The notes beneath the pieces were generated by a model, which was not told the origin of the DNA, did not search any database, and saw nothing but the letters and a program-made list of their open reading frames with translations. Made by a program: the position numbers and the translations under genes. A DNA stretch of 11,169 bases from Planctomycetota bacterium. Lineage in GTDB: Bacteria > Planctomycetota > SZUA-567. The DNA is taken from the NCBI GenBank assembly GCA_031270145.1, contig JAISYD010000338.1, positions 1-11,169 on the forward strand, read 5' to 3'. Every line of letters begins with the position of its first letter. The first letter of the stretch is position 1. Shown piece by piece: positions 1 through 6,382 of the stretch.

Positions 1-1308
1 CCGACGCGCTTCTCCAACCCCAAGGAGGCCATGGAAGGCGGGGTGTCCATGGTCCACCAGGAACTGAACCAGGTTCTGAAGCGCGACGTCATGGAAAACC
101 TGTGGCTCGGGAGGTTCCCCCTGCGTCTCGGGCTGGTCAACCACGGGGAAATGTACCGGCGCACCGCGGCCATATTCGAGGAATTGGGGATCGACGTCAA
201 CCCCCGCGCCTTAATCGGCAAGCTGAGCGTCTCGCAGCGGCAAATGGTGGAGATCGCCAAGGCGGTGTCGTATGACGCCAAAATCCTGGTTTTGGACGAG
301 CCGACCTCGTCGCTGACCAGCGATGAGGTCGAGCACCTGTTCAACATCGTCAACCAGCTCCGGGATCGCGGGGTGGGCATCATTTACATTTCCCACAAGA
401 TGGAGGAGATCCTCCGCATCTCCGACGAGGTCACCATCATGCGGGACGGCCAGTGGATAGCCACCAACCCGGCTTCGGAACTCACCATGGACGCGATCAT
501 CAAACTCATGGTCGGCCGCGACTTGACCCAGCGCTTCCCCCCCAAGAGCAACACCCCGGGCGAGGATCTCATGGTGGTGAGGGATCTATCCGGAATGTAC
601 ATGCCCACCTGCCGGAACGTTGGCTTCACCCTCCGGCGCGGCGAAATACTGGGGGTGGCCGGGCTGGTCGGCAGCCGGCGCACCGAATTGCTCGAAACCA
701 TCTTCGGCATCGCCCACCGCGCGGGAGGGGAGATTTACAAGGGAGGCGTCCTCATCCGGAACCGCAACGCCGCCGAGGCGATCCGGAACGGCTTCGCCAT
801 GATCACCGAGGAGCGGCGGGCCAACGGCATATTCGGCGGGCTGGACATCATCTTCAACACGGTGATCTCCAACATCAACGGCATGAAGAGCCGGGAATAC
901 AAGCGGCTGGGCCTGCTTTCCCGGCGAAAAATGCTTAATGACGCCAAGGCGAACATTGCCAGCATGCGGGTGAAGACGCCCAGCCCCAGGACCTCCATCC
1001 GCGATCTTTCGGGCGGCAACCAGCAAAAGGTCATCATCGGCCGCTGGCTCCTGACCCGGCCGGACATACTCCTGATGGACGAGCCCACCCGCGGCATCGA
1101 CGTGGGGGCCAAGGCCGAGATCTACCAGTTAATCGTCAACCTGGCGACCGAGGGCAAGAGCATCATGGTCGTGTCCTCGGAAATGCCTGAATTGCTGGGC
1201 ATCTGCGATCGCATCATGGTCATGTCCGGCGGGCGGCTGGCCGGAATTCTGGACATCGGGGAGGCCGACCAAGAGAAAATCATGCGCCTGGCGGCCATGT
1301 ACGCGTGA
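1..1308 (+). CDS. mglA: Galactose/methyl-galactoside ABC transporter ATP-binding protein MglA (5' truncated by window edge)
   Basis: This is the ATPase of a CUT2-type sugar importer, acting at the cytoplasmic face of the membrane with MglC and a periplasmic binding protein. The frame is open from base 1, and the first codons (PTRFSNPKEA, then MEGGVSMVHQEL) match the internal Q-loop region of MglA. The true start and first Walker A therefore lie to the left, roughly 70-80 residues missing against the ~506-residue E. coli protein. Numbering from the first visible codon: Q-loop Gln 20; first signature LSVSQRQ 75-81; Walker B ILVLDEPTSSLT 95-106; H-loop His 132. The second nucleotide-binding domain has a degenerate Walker A (GLVGSRRTE, 221-229), signature LSGGNQQK 336-343, and Walker B LLMDEPTRGID 357-367, with SSEMPELLG where a switch His would be. 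One degenerate site is normal for this family. Family assignment is very secure. Galactose rather than another sugar rests on the close MglA resemblance and the downstream gal genes. Confidence 0.95.
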   Translation, partial: PTRFSNPKEAMEGGVSMVHQELNQVLKRDVMENLWLGRFPLRLGLVNHGEMYRRTAAIFEELGIDVNPRALIGKLSVSQRQMVEIAKAVSYDAKILVLDEPTSSLTSDEVEHLFNIVNQLRDRGVGIIYISHKMEEILRISDEVTIMRDGQWIATNPASELTMDAIIKLMVGRDLTQRFPPKSNTPGEDLMVVRDLSGMYMPTCRNVGFTLRRGEILGVAGLVGSRRTELLETIFGIAHRAGGEIYKGGVLIRNRNAAEAIRNGFAMITEERRANGIFGGLDIIFNTVISNINGMKSREYKRLGLLSRRKMLNDAKANIASMRVKTPSPRTSIRDLSGGNQQKVIIGRWLLTRPDILLMDEPTRGIDVGAKAEIYQLIVNLATEGKSIMVVSSEMPELLGICDRIMVMSGGRLAGILDIGEADQEKIMRLAAMYA

Positions 1309-1317
1309 CATGCGCGC

Positions 1318-1323
1318 GAGGAG
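1318..1323 (+). promoter_or_regulatory. Ribosome-binding site deciding the mglC start
   Basis: GAGGAG lies 8 bases before the ATG at 1332. It favours that ATG over the in-frame GTG at 1305, which overlaps the mglA stop and would add nine residues (MTCARGAGT) unlike an MglC N-terminus. Confidence 0.75.
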
Positions 1324-1331
1324 CGGGAACC

Positions 1332-2354
1332 ATGCCGGAATATCTGAAAAAAATCGTGTGGAAGGAATGGCTGCTCAACTATTCGCTCTACATCATCCTG
1401 GGGCTGATGATCGCGGGCGTGATTGTGGCCGAGCCCAGCTTCGCCAGGTGGGCCAACCTCAGCCGCATACTCGCCCAGGCCTCCACCCGCGGCATCCTGG
1501 CGCTGGGGGTGGCCGGCATGATCGTCTACACCGGCACCGACCTGTCGGCCGGACGCATCCTCGGCTGCTGCGCCGCCGTCTCGGCATCCTTGCTCCAGAG
1601 CGTCACCTACTCGGCCCGGATGTACCCCGGCATCGCCGAACCGCTCCCCATGGTCGTCCCGCTGGTCCTGAGCATCCTGGTCGGCATGTTCTTCTGCTCC
1701 ATCAACGCCTTCGGCTTCGCGATCCTCAAGATGCACCCATTCATCATCTCCCTCGGCACCCAGCTCATCGCCTACGGCTGCCTGTGCCTTTACATCGACA
1801 GCCAAACCGGCGGAGCCCAGCCCCTGGCCAGCCTGGATTCGCGCTACATCGCCGCGGTCAACGGCCACATCGACCTGGGCTTCATGAACCTGCCGTACCT
1901 GGTCATCTATCTGGCCATCTGCGCGGCCGCGATGTGGGTGGTGTGGAACAAAACGGTGATGGGCAAAAACATGTTCGCCATCGGCGGCAACCCGGAGGCC
2001 GCCGCCGTGTCCGGCGTGAACGTGGTGCAGAACATTTTCGGCGTTTACCTGACGGCCGGGGTGCTGTACGGCATCGCCGCCTTCCTGGAGGCGGGGCGGG
2101 TGCAAAGCGTGACCACCTCCACCGGCCTGAACTACGATCTTGACGCCATCAGCGGCTGCGTCATCGGCGGCGTGTCCTTCACCGGCGGCGTGGGCACCAT
2201 CCCCGGGGTGCTGATCGGCGTCATCATCCTCCAGGTCATCAACTACAGCCTTTATTACCTGGAGGTGAACGCCTACCTCCAATACATCATCAAGGGCCTC
2301 ATCATCATCATGGCGGTGGCCATCGACGTCCGCAAATACATAAACAAGAAGTAG
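1332..2354 (+). CDS. mglC: Galactose/methyl-galactoside ABC transporter permease MglC
   Basis: This is the inner-membrane permease of the CUT2 importer, forming the translocation path coupled to MglA. The start at 1332 gives 340 residues, against about 336 in E. coli MglC, and is backed by GAGGAG 8 bases upstream. The protein is strongly hydrophobic, with several membrane segments (for example around residues 18-33, 52-66, 107-135, 187-204, 236-251 and 291-309, plus a last one near 316-331). Family motifs are visible: TGTDLSAGRI (67-76) and the cytoplasmic coupling loop AIGGNPEAAAVSG (216-228). The later segments include GCVIGGVSFTGGVGT (275-289). It begins 23 bases after mglA and ends 6 bases before the next small gene, so it is co-transcribed. 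Sugar specificity is set by the binding protein, which is not in the window. Confidence 0.93.
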   Translation: MPEYLKKIVWKEWLLNYSLYIILGLMIAGVIVAEPSFARWANLSRILAQASTRGILALGVAGMIVYTGTDLSAGRILGCCAAVSASLLQSVTYSARMYPGIAEPLPMVVPLVLSILVGMFFCSINAFGFAILKMHPFIISLGTQLIAYGCLCLYIDSQTGGAQPLASLDSRYIAAVNGHIDLGFMNLPYLVIYLAICAAAMWVVWNKTVMGKNMFAIGGNPEAAAVSGVNVVQNIFGVYLTAGVLYGIAAFLEAGRVQSVTTSTGLNYDLDAISGCVIGGVSFTGGVGTIPGVLIGVIILQVINYSLYYLEVNAYLQYIIKGLIIIMAVAIDVRKYINKK

Positions 2355-2360
2355 GGAGCC

Positions 2361-2594
2361 ATGACGGCGGAGGACGAACCGGCGCGCCGGCTGGCCGAGG
2401 TCGAGGCGCGCGAACGGGCGGTGGAGCGGCGGGAACGGGCGGCCGGGGCGGAAGGCTTGCGGCACAACCTGTACGCCCGGGTCAACCTGTCCCGCCGCGC
2501 GGTGGACGCCGTCATCGTCGCCTGCGCCGTCCTGATCGCGGTACTGGCGGCGGTCGGTTATTATTTCGGCAAATACCGGGGAAGCCTCCCATAA
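2361..2594 (+). CDS. Small single-pass membrane protein of unknown function, in the mgl-gal operon
   Basis: This encodes 77 residues of no function I can name. Residues 4-31 are a highly charged Glu/Arg/Ala segment (EARERAVERRERAA) likely to form a helix or short coiled coil. They are followed by a linker HNLYARVNLSRRAVDAV (35-51) and one hydrophobic segment, about residues 48-70, ending YYFGKYRGSLP. There is no signal peptide or lipobox. The positive residues before the membrane segment suggest a cytoplasmic N-terminus. It starts 6 bases after the mglC stop, with a GGGAG purine run very close to the ATG (2-base spacing), so translation may depend on coupling to mglC. Codons end mostly in G or C, like the neighbours, which supports real coding. 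Its position suggests an accessory subunit or stabiliser of the MglAC complex, but that is inference. Confidence 0.7.
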   Translation: MTAEDEPARRLAEVEARERAVERRERAAGAEGLRHNLYARVNLSRRAVDAVIVACAVLIAVLAAVGYYFGKYRGSLP

Positions 2595-2601
2595 CGCCTC
2601 G

Positions 2602-2623
2602 CCCTCAACCCGGGTTTGAAGGG
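2602..2623 (+). promoter_or_regulatory. Imperfect inverted repeat overlapping the galK ribosome-binding region
   Basis: The 40-base gap before galK holds a perfect 10-base palindrome, AACCCGGGTT (2607-2616). It is flanked by CCCT (2602-2605) and AGGG (2620-2623), which can pair with small bulges. The right arm overlaps the likely galK Shine-Dalgarno AAGGGA (2619-2624), so the fold could lower galK translation. It is short and may be chance in GC-rich DNA. Confidence 0.25.
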
Positions 2624-2634
2624 AACCCTCCGCC

Positions 2635-3927
2635 ATGTCCACGCCCGCCGAAATGTCCGCCAGATTCGCGTCGGGGGAATTCAACCGGGTTTTGACCCGG
2701 TTGTACAACCTCCCGGATCGGGAACTGGGCGGCCAAATCGACAGATACCGCAACGCCCTGGGCCAATTTTCCCGGCATTTCGGGGAGCATCCGGACATCC
2801 ATGTCTTCAGCGCCCCCGGCCGCAGCGAAATCGGCGGCAACCACACGGATCACCAAAACGGCCGGGTGCTGGCCTGCGGCGTGAATCTGGACATCATCGC
2901 GGTCGCCGGAGCGGTTCCGGGCCGCCCGGCGCGCCTGAAATCCGACGACCTCCCCCTGGTTTCGCTGGGACTGGAGGATTGCCGGCCGGACGTCTCCGAG
3001 CGCTTCCAAGTCCAGGCGCTTATCCGGGGCATCGCGGCCAAATTCCGCGAGCGCGGCCGCGAGGTCGGCGGCTTCGACTGCTTCGCCGCCTCCAATGTCC
3101 TGGTCGGCTCCGGGCTGTCCTCCTCCGCCGCCTTCGAGGTGCTGATCGGCAACATCGTCAACGGCCTGTTTTGCCGGGGCGAGGCGTCCCCCCTTGATAT
3201 CGCCAAATTCGGCCAGTTCGCCGAAAACGTCCATTACGGCAAGCCCTGCGGCCTGATGGATCAAATCGCCTCGTCGCTGGGCGGCGTGTCATACATCGAT
3301 TTCGGCGCCGGCGCCGACCCCCGGATCGAAAAAATAGAGGTCGATTTTTCCGTCCGCGGCCATGCCCTTTGCATTGTCGACAGCGGGGCCGATCATGCCG
3401 GCCTGTCGGACGAATACGCCGCCATACCGGCGGAAATGCGGGCGGTGGCCGAGCATTTCGGCAGGGAGCGCCTAGGCGAGGTCGCCTTCGGCCAATTCCT
3501 CGACGGGCTGGCCGGACTCAAGGCCGACTCCGGCATAGGCGACCGCGCCATCCTCCGCGCCCTGCATTTTTTTCGGGAAAACGCACGGGTGGAACGGGAG
3601 GCGGAGGCGCTCAAGAACGGCGACTTCGCGCTTTTCCTCCGCCTGGCGGGCGAATCGGGAAGATCGTCCAGCGTCTATCTGCAAAATATCCAGCCGGCCG
3701 GGGCGGTGAAACACCAGGAGGTCGGCTTGGCGCTGGCCCTTTGCGAACAGTTGCTGGAGGGGAGCGGCGCCTGCCGGGTACATGGCGGCGGCTTCGCCGG
3801 GACGGTGCAGTCCTTCGTACCCTTCTCCTTGCTGGAGCGTTTCCGGCGGGGGATCGAGGCGGTCCTGGGCGCGGGAAGCTGCCACATCCTTTCCCCCCGG
3901 GCCGTCGGCGGCATCATGCTGGCTTAG
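2635..3927 (+). CDS. galK: Galactokinase-family GHMP kinase (GalK)
   Basis: This probably phosphorylates galactose to galactose-1-phosphate with ATP in the cytosol. The three GHMP/galactokinase motifs are in order: sugar-binding GRSEIGGNHTDHQNG (62-76), ATP-binding VGSGLSSSA (157-165) and the C-terminal HGGGFAGT (383-390). The likely catalytic Asp is D209 in CGLMDQIASSLGG, and R63 aligns with the conserved Arg of the first motif. The first motif departs from the classical GRVNLIGEHTDY: by eye the galactose-contacting Glu aligns with N69. As I recall, this GNHTDH form also occurs in Firmicutes-type galactokinases. The 430-residue length exceeds the ~380 of E. coli GalK because of about 50 extra N-terminal residues. 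AAGGGA lies 10 bases before the ATG. It sits between the transporter and galE, supporting galactose use. GalNAc kinase activity is an alternative that cannot be excluded. Confidence 0.88.
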   Translation: MSTPAEMSARFASGEFNRVLTRLYNLPDRELGGQIDRYRNALGQFSRHFGEHPDIHVFSAPGRSEIGGNHTDHQNGRVLACGVNLDIIAVAGAVPGRPARLKSDDLPLVSLGLEDCRPDVSERFQVQALIRGIAAKFRERGREVGGFDCFAASNVLVGSGLSSSAAFEVLIGNIVNGLFCRGEASPLDIAKFGQFAENVHYGKPCGLMDQIASSLGGVSYIDFGAGADPRIEKIEVDFSVRGHALCIVDSGADHAGLSDEYAAIPAEMRAVAEHFGRERLGEVAFGQFLDGLAGLKADSGIGDRAILRALHFFRENARVEREAEALKNGDFALFLRLAGESGRSSSVYLQNIQPAGAVKHQEVGLALALCEQLLEGSGACRVHGGGFAGTVQSFVPFSLLERFRRGIEAVLGAGSCHILSPRAVGGIMLA

Positions 3928-3933
3928 GAAGGA
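3926..3933 (+). promoter_or_regulatory. Ribosome-binding site deciding the galE start
   Basis: AGGAAGGA starts inside the galK stop codon (TAG, 3925-3927) and lies 8 bases before the galE ATG. The same frame stays open far upstream inside galK, so this site and the nucleotide-binding motif right after the ATG fix the start. Confidence 0.8.
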
Positions 3934-3941
3934 AAAATCGC

Positions 3942-4934
3942 ATGGCGGTACTGGTCACTGGCGGGGCGGGGTACATCGGTTCGCACACCGTATACGAATT
4001 GCTGGAGCGGGGCCGCGAGGCGGCGGTGGCCGACAACCTGCAAACCGGGCACCGGGAGGCGGTGCATCCCAAGGCGGCGTTCCGGCGGGTGGACATCCGG
4101 GACAGGGCGGCCCTGGACGCGATCTTCCAGGAACTGGCCATCGACTCGGTCATTCATTTCGCCGCCAATTCCCAGGTCGGGGAAAGCATGCGCGAGCCCC
4201 TGAAATATTACGACAACAACCTCGGCGGGACCATGACCCTCGCCCGGGTCATGCTGGATCACGGCGTCGGCAGGATAGTGTTTTCCTCGACCGCCGCCAC
4301 CTATGGCGAACCCGAGCGCATTCCCATTTTGGAGACCGACCGCACCCTTCCCACCAACCCCTACGGCGAAACCAAGCTGGCCATGGAGAAGATGCTCGAA
4401 TGGGTCGCCAACGCCGGGGGGCCGAAATTCGTCTCGCTCCGCTATTTCAACGCCGCCGGGGCGCACGCCGGCGGCGGCATCGGCGAGGATCACCGGCCGG
4501 AAACCCACCTGATCCCGCTGGTGCTGCGGGCCGCCGCCGGGCAAAGCGATTATATCGACGTTTTCGGCGACGATTACGACACCAGGGACGGCACTTGCGT
4601 CCGCGACTACATCCATGTCTCGGATCTGGCGCGGGCGCATATCCTGGCCCTTGAATACCTTGAAAAAGGCGGGGAAAGCGACGTCTTCAACCTCGGCAAC
4701 GGCCAGGGGTTCAGCGTCATGGAGATCATCGGGGCGGCCGGGAAGGTCGCGGGGCGCGACATCCCCCTCCGGATCCGGCCCAGGCGCGCCGGCGATCCGG
4801 CCCAATTGGTCGCCTCCAACCGGAAGGCCGGGGATGTCCTGGGCTTCACGCCGCTCCATTCCGATCCGGCCGGCATTATCGCCTCGGCCTGGAAATGGCA
4901 TTCGGCGCATCCCCATGGATTCGCCCAGGCATAA
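3942..4934 (+). CDS. galE: UDP-glucose 4-epimerase GalE
   Basis: This interconverts UDP-galactose and UDP-glucose using bound NAD in the cytosol. It has 330 residues, typical of GalE, and is an extended short-chain dehydrogenase. The NAD-binding GGAGYIGS is at residues 7-14. FAANSQVGES (73-82) is the usual GalE segment. FSSTAATYGEP (114-124) precedes the catalytic Tyr and Lys in NPYGETK (Y141, K145). Thr 117 stands at the position of the classical third Ser, a form I recall from Firmicutes-type GalE proteins. Further family motifs are LRYFNAAGA, DGTCVRDYIHVSDLA and FNLGNG. It starts 14 bases after galK and ends 13 bases before the pyrophosphorylase gene, so the three enzymes are very likely co-translated. 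Whether it also acts on UDP-GlcNAc/UDP-GalNAc cannot be read from the sequence. Confidence 0.95.
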   Translation: MAVLVTGGAGYIGSHTVYELLERGREAAVADNLQTGHREAVHPKAAFRRVDIRDRAALDAIFQELAIDSVIHFAANSQVGESMREPLKYYDNNLGGTMTLARVMLDHGVGRIVFSSTAATYGEPERIPILETDRTLPTNPYGETKLAMEKMLEWVANAGGPKFVSLRYFNAAGAHAGGGIGEDHRPETHLIPLVLRAAAGQSDYIDVFGDDYDTRDGTCVRDYIHVSDLARAHILALEYLEKGGESDVFNLGNGQGFSVMEIIGAAGKVAGRDIPLRIRPRRAGDPAQLVASNRKAGDVLGFTPLHSDPAGIIASAWKWHSAHPHGFAQA

Positions 4935-4942
4935 GGAGGAGG
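4933..4942 (+). promoter_or_regulatory. Strong ribosome-binding site for the pyrophosphorylase gene
   Basis: AAGGAGGAGG overlaps the galE stop codon (TAA, 4932-4934). Its AAGGAGG core lies 8 bases before the ATG at 4948. It settles the start against a much longer open frame running back into galE, and is the best Shine-Dalgarno match in the window. Confidence 0.85.
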
Positions 4943-4947
4943 CCGGC

Positions 4948-6339
4948 ATGTCAGCCCACGGTGAATTGCGGGAGTTGTTCGCCAGCCATGGCCAGGATCA
5001 GGTGTTCGCCAATTGGGACGCCTTGCCGCCGGAGGGGCGGGAGGAGTTGCTCCGGGACTGCGCCGGGGTGGATTTCGCCTGGATCGAGGCCAGGCGGGAG
5101 GAATTTTCGCGCGGCGCCGGCAAATTCGACGCCGCCGGGATCGAACCAGCCCCGGTGGCGCGGCTTGCCGCGGTCGAGGCGGATCGGCGCCGCTCCGCGG
5201 CCGCGGTCAAGATTGGCGAGGAAAAGCTGCGGCGAGGCAAGGCGGCGGCTTTTCTGGCGGCCGGCGGCCAGGGAAGCCGCCTTGGCTTCGACGGCCCCAA
5301 GGGCTGTTTCCCGATCGGCCCGATCAGCGGCAAAACCCTGTTCCAATGGCATGCCGAGCGGATTCTGGCGAACTCGCGACGCCACGGCGCGGCCATCCCC
5401 TGGTACATCATGACCAGCCGCGACAACGACTCGGCCACCCGGGCCTATTTCCGGGACAACGGCTTTTTCGGGCTCCGCGAGGGGGACGTGTTCTTTTTCA
5501 GCCAGGAGATGGTTCCCAGCCTGGATTTCCAGGGCAAGCTCCTACTGGCCTCGCCTTCGCGCCTGGCCCTGAACCCCAACGGCCACGGCGGCTCCCTCTC
5601 GGGGCTGGTCCGCTCCGGCGCCCTGGCCGACATGGAAAGGCGGGGCATTGAGATAATCAGCTATTTCCAGGTGGACAATCCCCTGGTCGCCATTTGCGAC
5701 CCGCTGTTCATCGGCGCCCACATCATGGCGGAGGCCGAAATGTCCTCCAAGGCGCTGAGAAAGAACGCCCCCGAGGAGAAGATCGGCGTGATGGCGCTGC
5801 GGGACGGCAAGCACCTGGTGATCGAATACTCGGATATGGACGAGGCGTCCATGCGGGCCGTTGGCCCGGACGGCGGGCTCAAATTCTGGGCCGGCTCCAT
5901 CGCCATCCACCTGCTGAACGTGGACTTTGTCAAGGCCGTGGGCGGGCAAAGCCGCCTGCCCTGGCACCAGGCCAGGAAAAAGGTGCCCTATTTCGCCAAC
6001 GGCGCCCTGGTAAGGCCGGAACGCGAAAACGCCGTCAAGTTCGAGACTTTCGTCTTCGACGCCATCCCCTTGGCCAAAAGGAGCGTCAACCTGGAGGTGG
6101 CGCGGGAACAGGAGTTCGCCCCGGTGAAAAACGCCGAGGGGATCGATTCCCCCGTCTCCTGCCGGCGGCTGTTGTCCAGCTATTTCGCCGCCTGGCTGGC
6201 CGGTTGCGGGGTGGCGGCGCCGGCGGGAGCCGCGCCGCTGGTGGAGATATCCCCGCTCTACAGCTTGGACGCCGGAGAATTGGCCGGGAAAATCAAGCCC
6301 GGCGGCCTCAAGCTCGAGAACGCGCTGCTGCTGGGATGA
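4948..6339 (+). CDS. UDPGP-family (UAP1/AGX1-like) UTP:sugar-1-phosphate uridylyltransferase
   Basis: This cytosolic enzyme is expected to make a UDP-sugar and pyrophosphate from UTP and a sugar-1-phosphate. The 463 residues resemble the eukaryotic UDP-N-acetylhexosamine pyrophosphorylase type rather than bacterial GalU or GlmU. The nucleotide-binding motif LAAGGQGSRLGFDGPKG is at 103-119, followed by GKTLFQWHAERI (128-139). LALNPNGHGG (206-215) and YFQVDNPLVAICDPLFIG (239-256) match conserved UAP1 blocks, with the Asp of VDN likely a metal ligand. WAGSIAIH (314-321) and KFETFVFDAIPLAK (364-377) correspond to the sugar-pocket blocks but differ from human AGX1 there. The start at 4948 follows an AAGGAGG 8 bases upstream. 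Placed after galK and galE with no galT visible, it may take galactose-1-phosphate. Glucose-1-phosphate or N-acetylhexosamine-1-phosphate are the alternatives. Family is secure, substrate unknown. Confidence 0.88.
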   Translation: MSAHGELRELFASHGQDQVFANWDALPPEGREELLRDCAGVDFAWIEARREEFSRGAGKFDAAGIEPAPVARLAAVEADRRRSAAAVKIGEEKLRRGKAAAFLAAGGQGSRLGFDGPKGCFPIGPISGKTLFQWHAERILANSRRHGAAIPWYIMTSRDNDSATRAYFRDNGFFGLREGDVFFFSQEMVPSLDFQGKLLLASPSRLALNPNGHGGSLSGLVRSGALADMERRGIEIISYFQVDNPLVAICDPLFIGAHIMAEAEMSSKALRKNAPEEKIGVMALRDGKHLVIEYSDMDEASMRAVGPDGGLKFWAGSIAIHLLNVDFVKAVGGQSRLPWHQARKKVPYFANGALVRPERENAVKFETFVFDAIPLAKRSVNLEVAREQEFAPVKNAEGIDSPVSCRRLLSSYFAAWLAGCGVAAPAGAAPLVEISPLYSLDAGELAGKIKPGGLKLENALLLG

Positions 6340-6347
6340 GGGGGGAT

Positions 6348-6382
6348 GGGTGCGGCGCGAAAGCGGGACGGCGCCGCAACCC
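6348..6382. terminator. GC-rich hairpin between convergent genes (possible bidirectional terminator)
   Basis: Perfect 8-base arms TGCGGCGC (6351-6358) and GCGCCGCA (6371-6378) enclose a 12-base loop. They are extended by GGG (6348-6350) and CCC (6380-6382) with one bulged A. The hairpin lies in the 42-base gap between two converging genes, as a shared terminator would. No T-tract follows on either strand, so it is not a standard intrinsic terminator. Confidence 0.35.

Noticed and set aside
661..687. Degenerate Walker A in the second domain of MglA
   Set aside because: A second domain lacking a canonical Walker A is normal for MglA/RbsA-type ATPases, so this is not a defect.
1305..1331. Alternative GTG start for mglC overlapping the mglA stop
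   Set aside because: It would add a non-homologous nine-residue leader; the ATG at 1332 has a well-spaced GAGGAG and gives the family length.
1122..2846. A 574-codon open frame on the minus strand across mglC and galK
   Set aside because: It lies antisense to clear mgl and gal genes, its product is His/Asp/Gly/Arg-rich low-complexity sequence with no motif, and it is the expected shadow of GC-rich coding DNA.
4290..4292. Thr in place of the classical Ser near the GalE active site
   Set aside because: The SSTAATYG form is, to my knowledge, common in GalE proteins of Firmicutes type, and Tyr 141/Lys 145 are intact.
3924..4949. A 341-codon minus-strand open frame opposite galE
   Set aside because: It is fully antisense to an unmistakable galE and shows no family motif.
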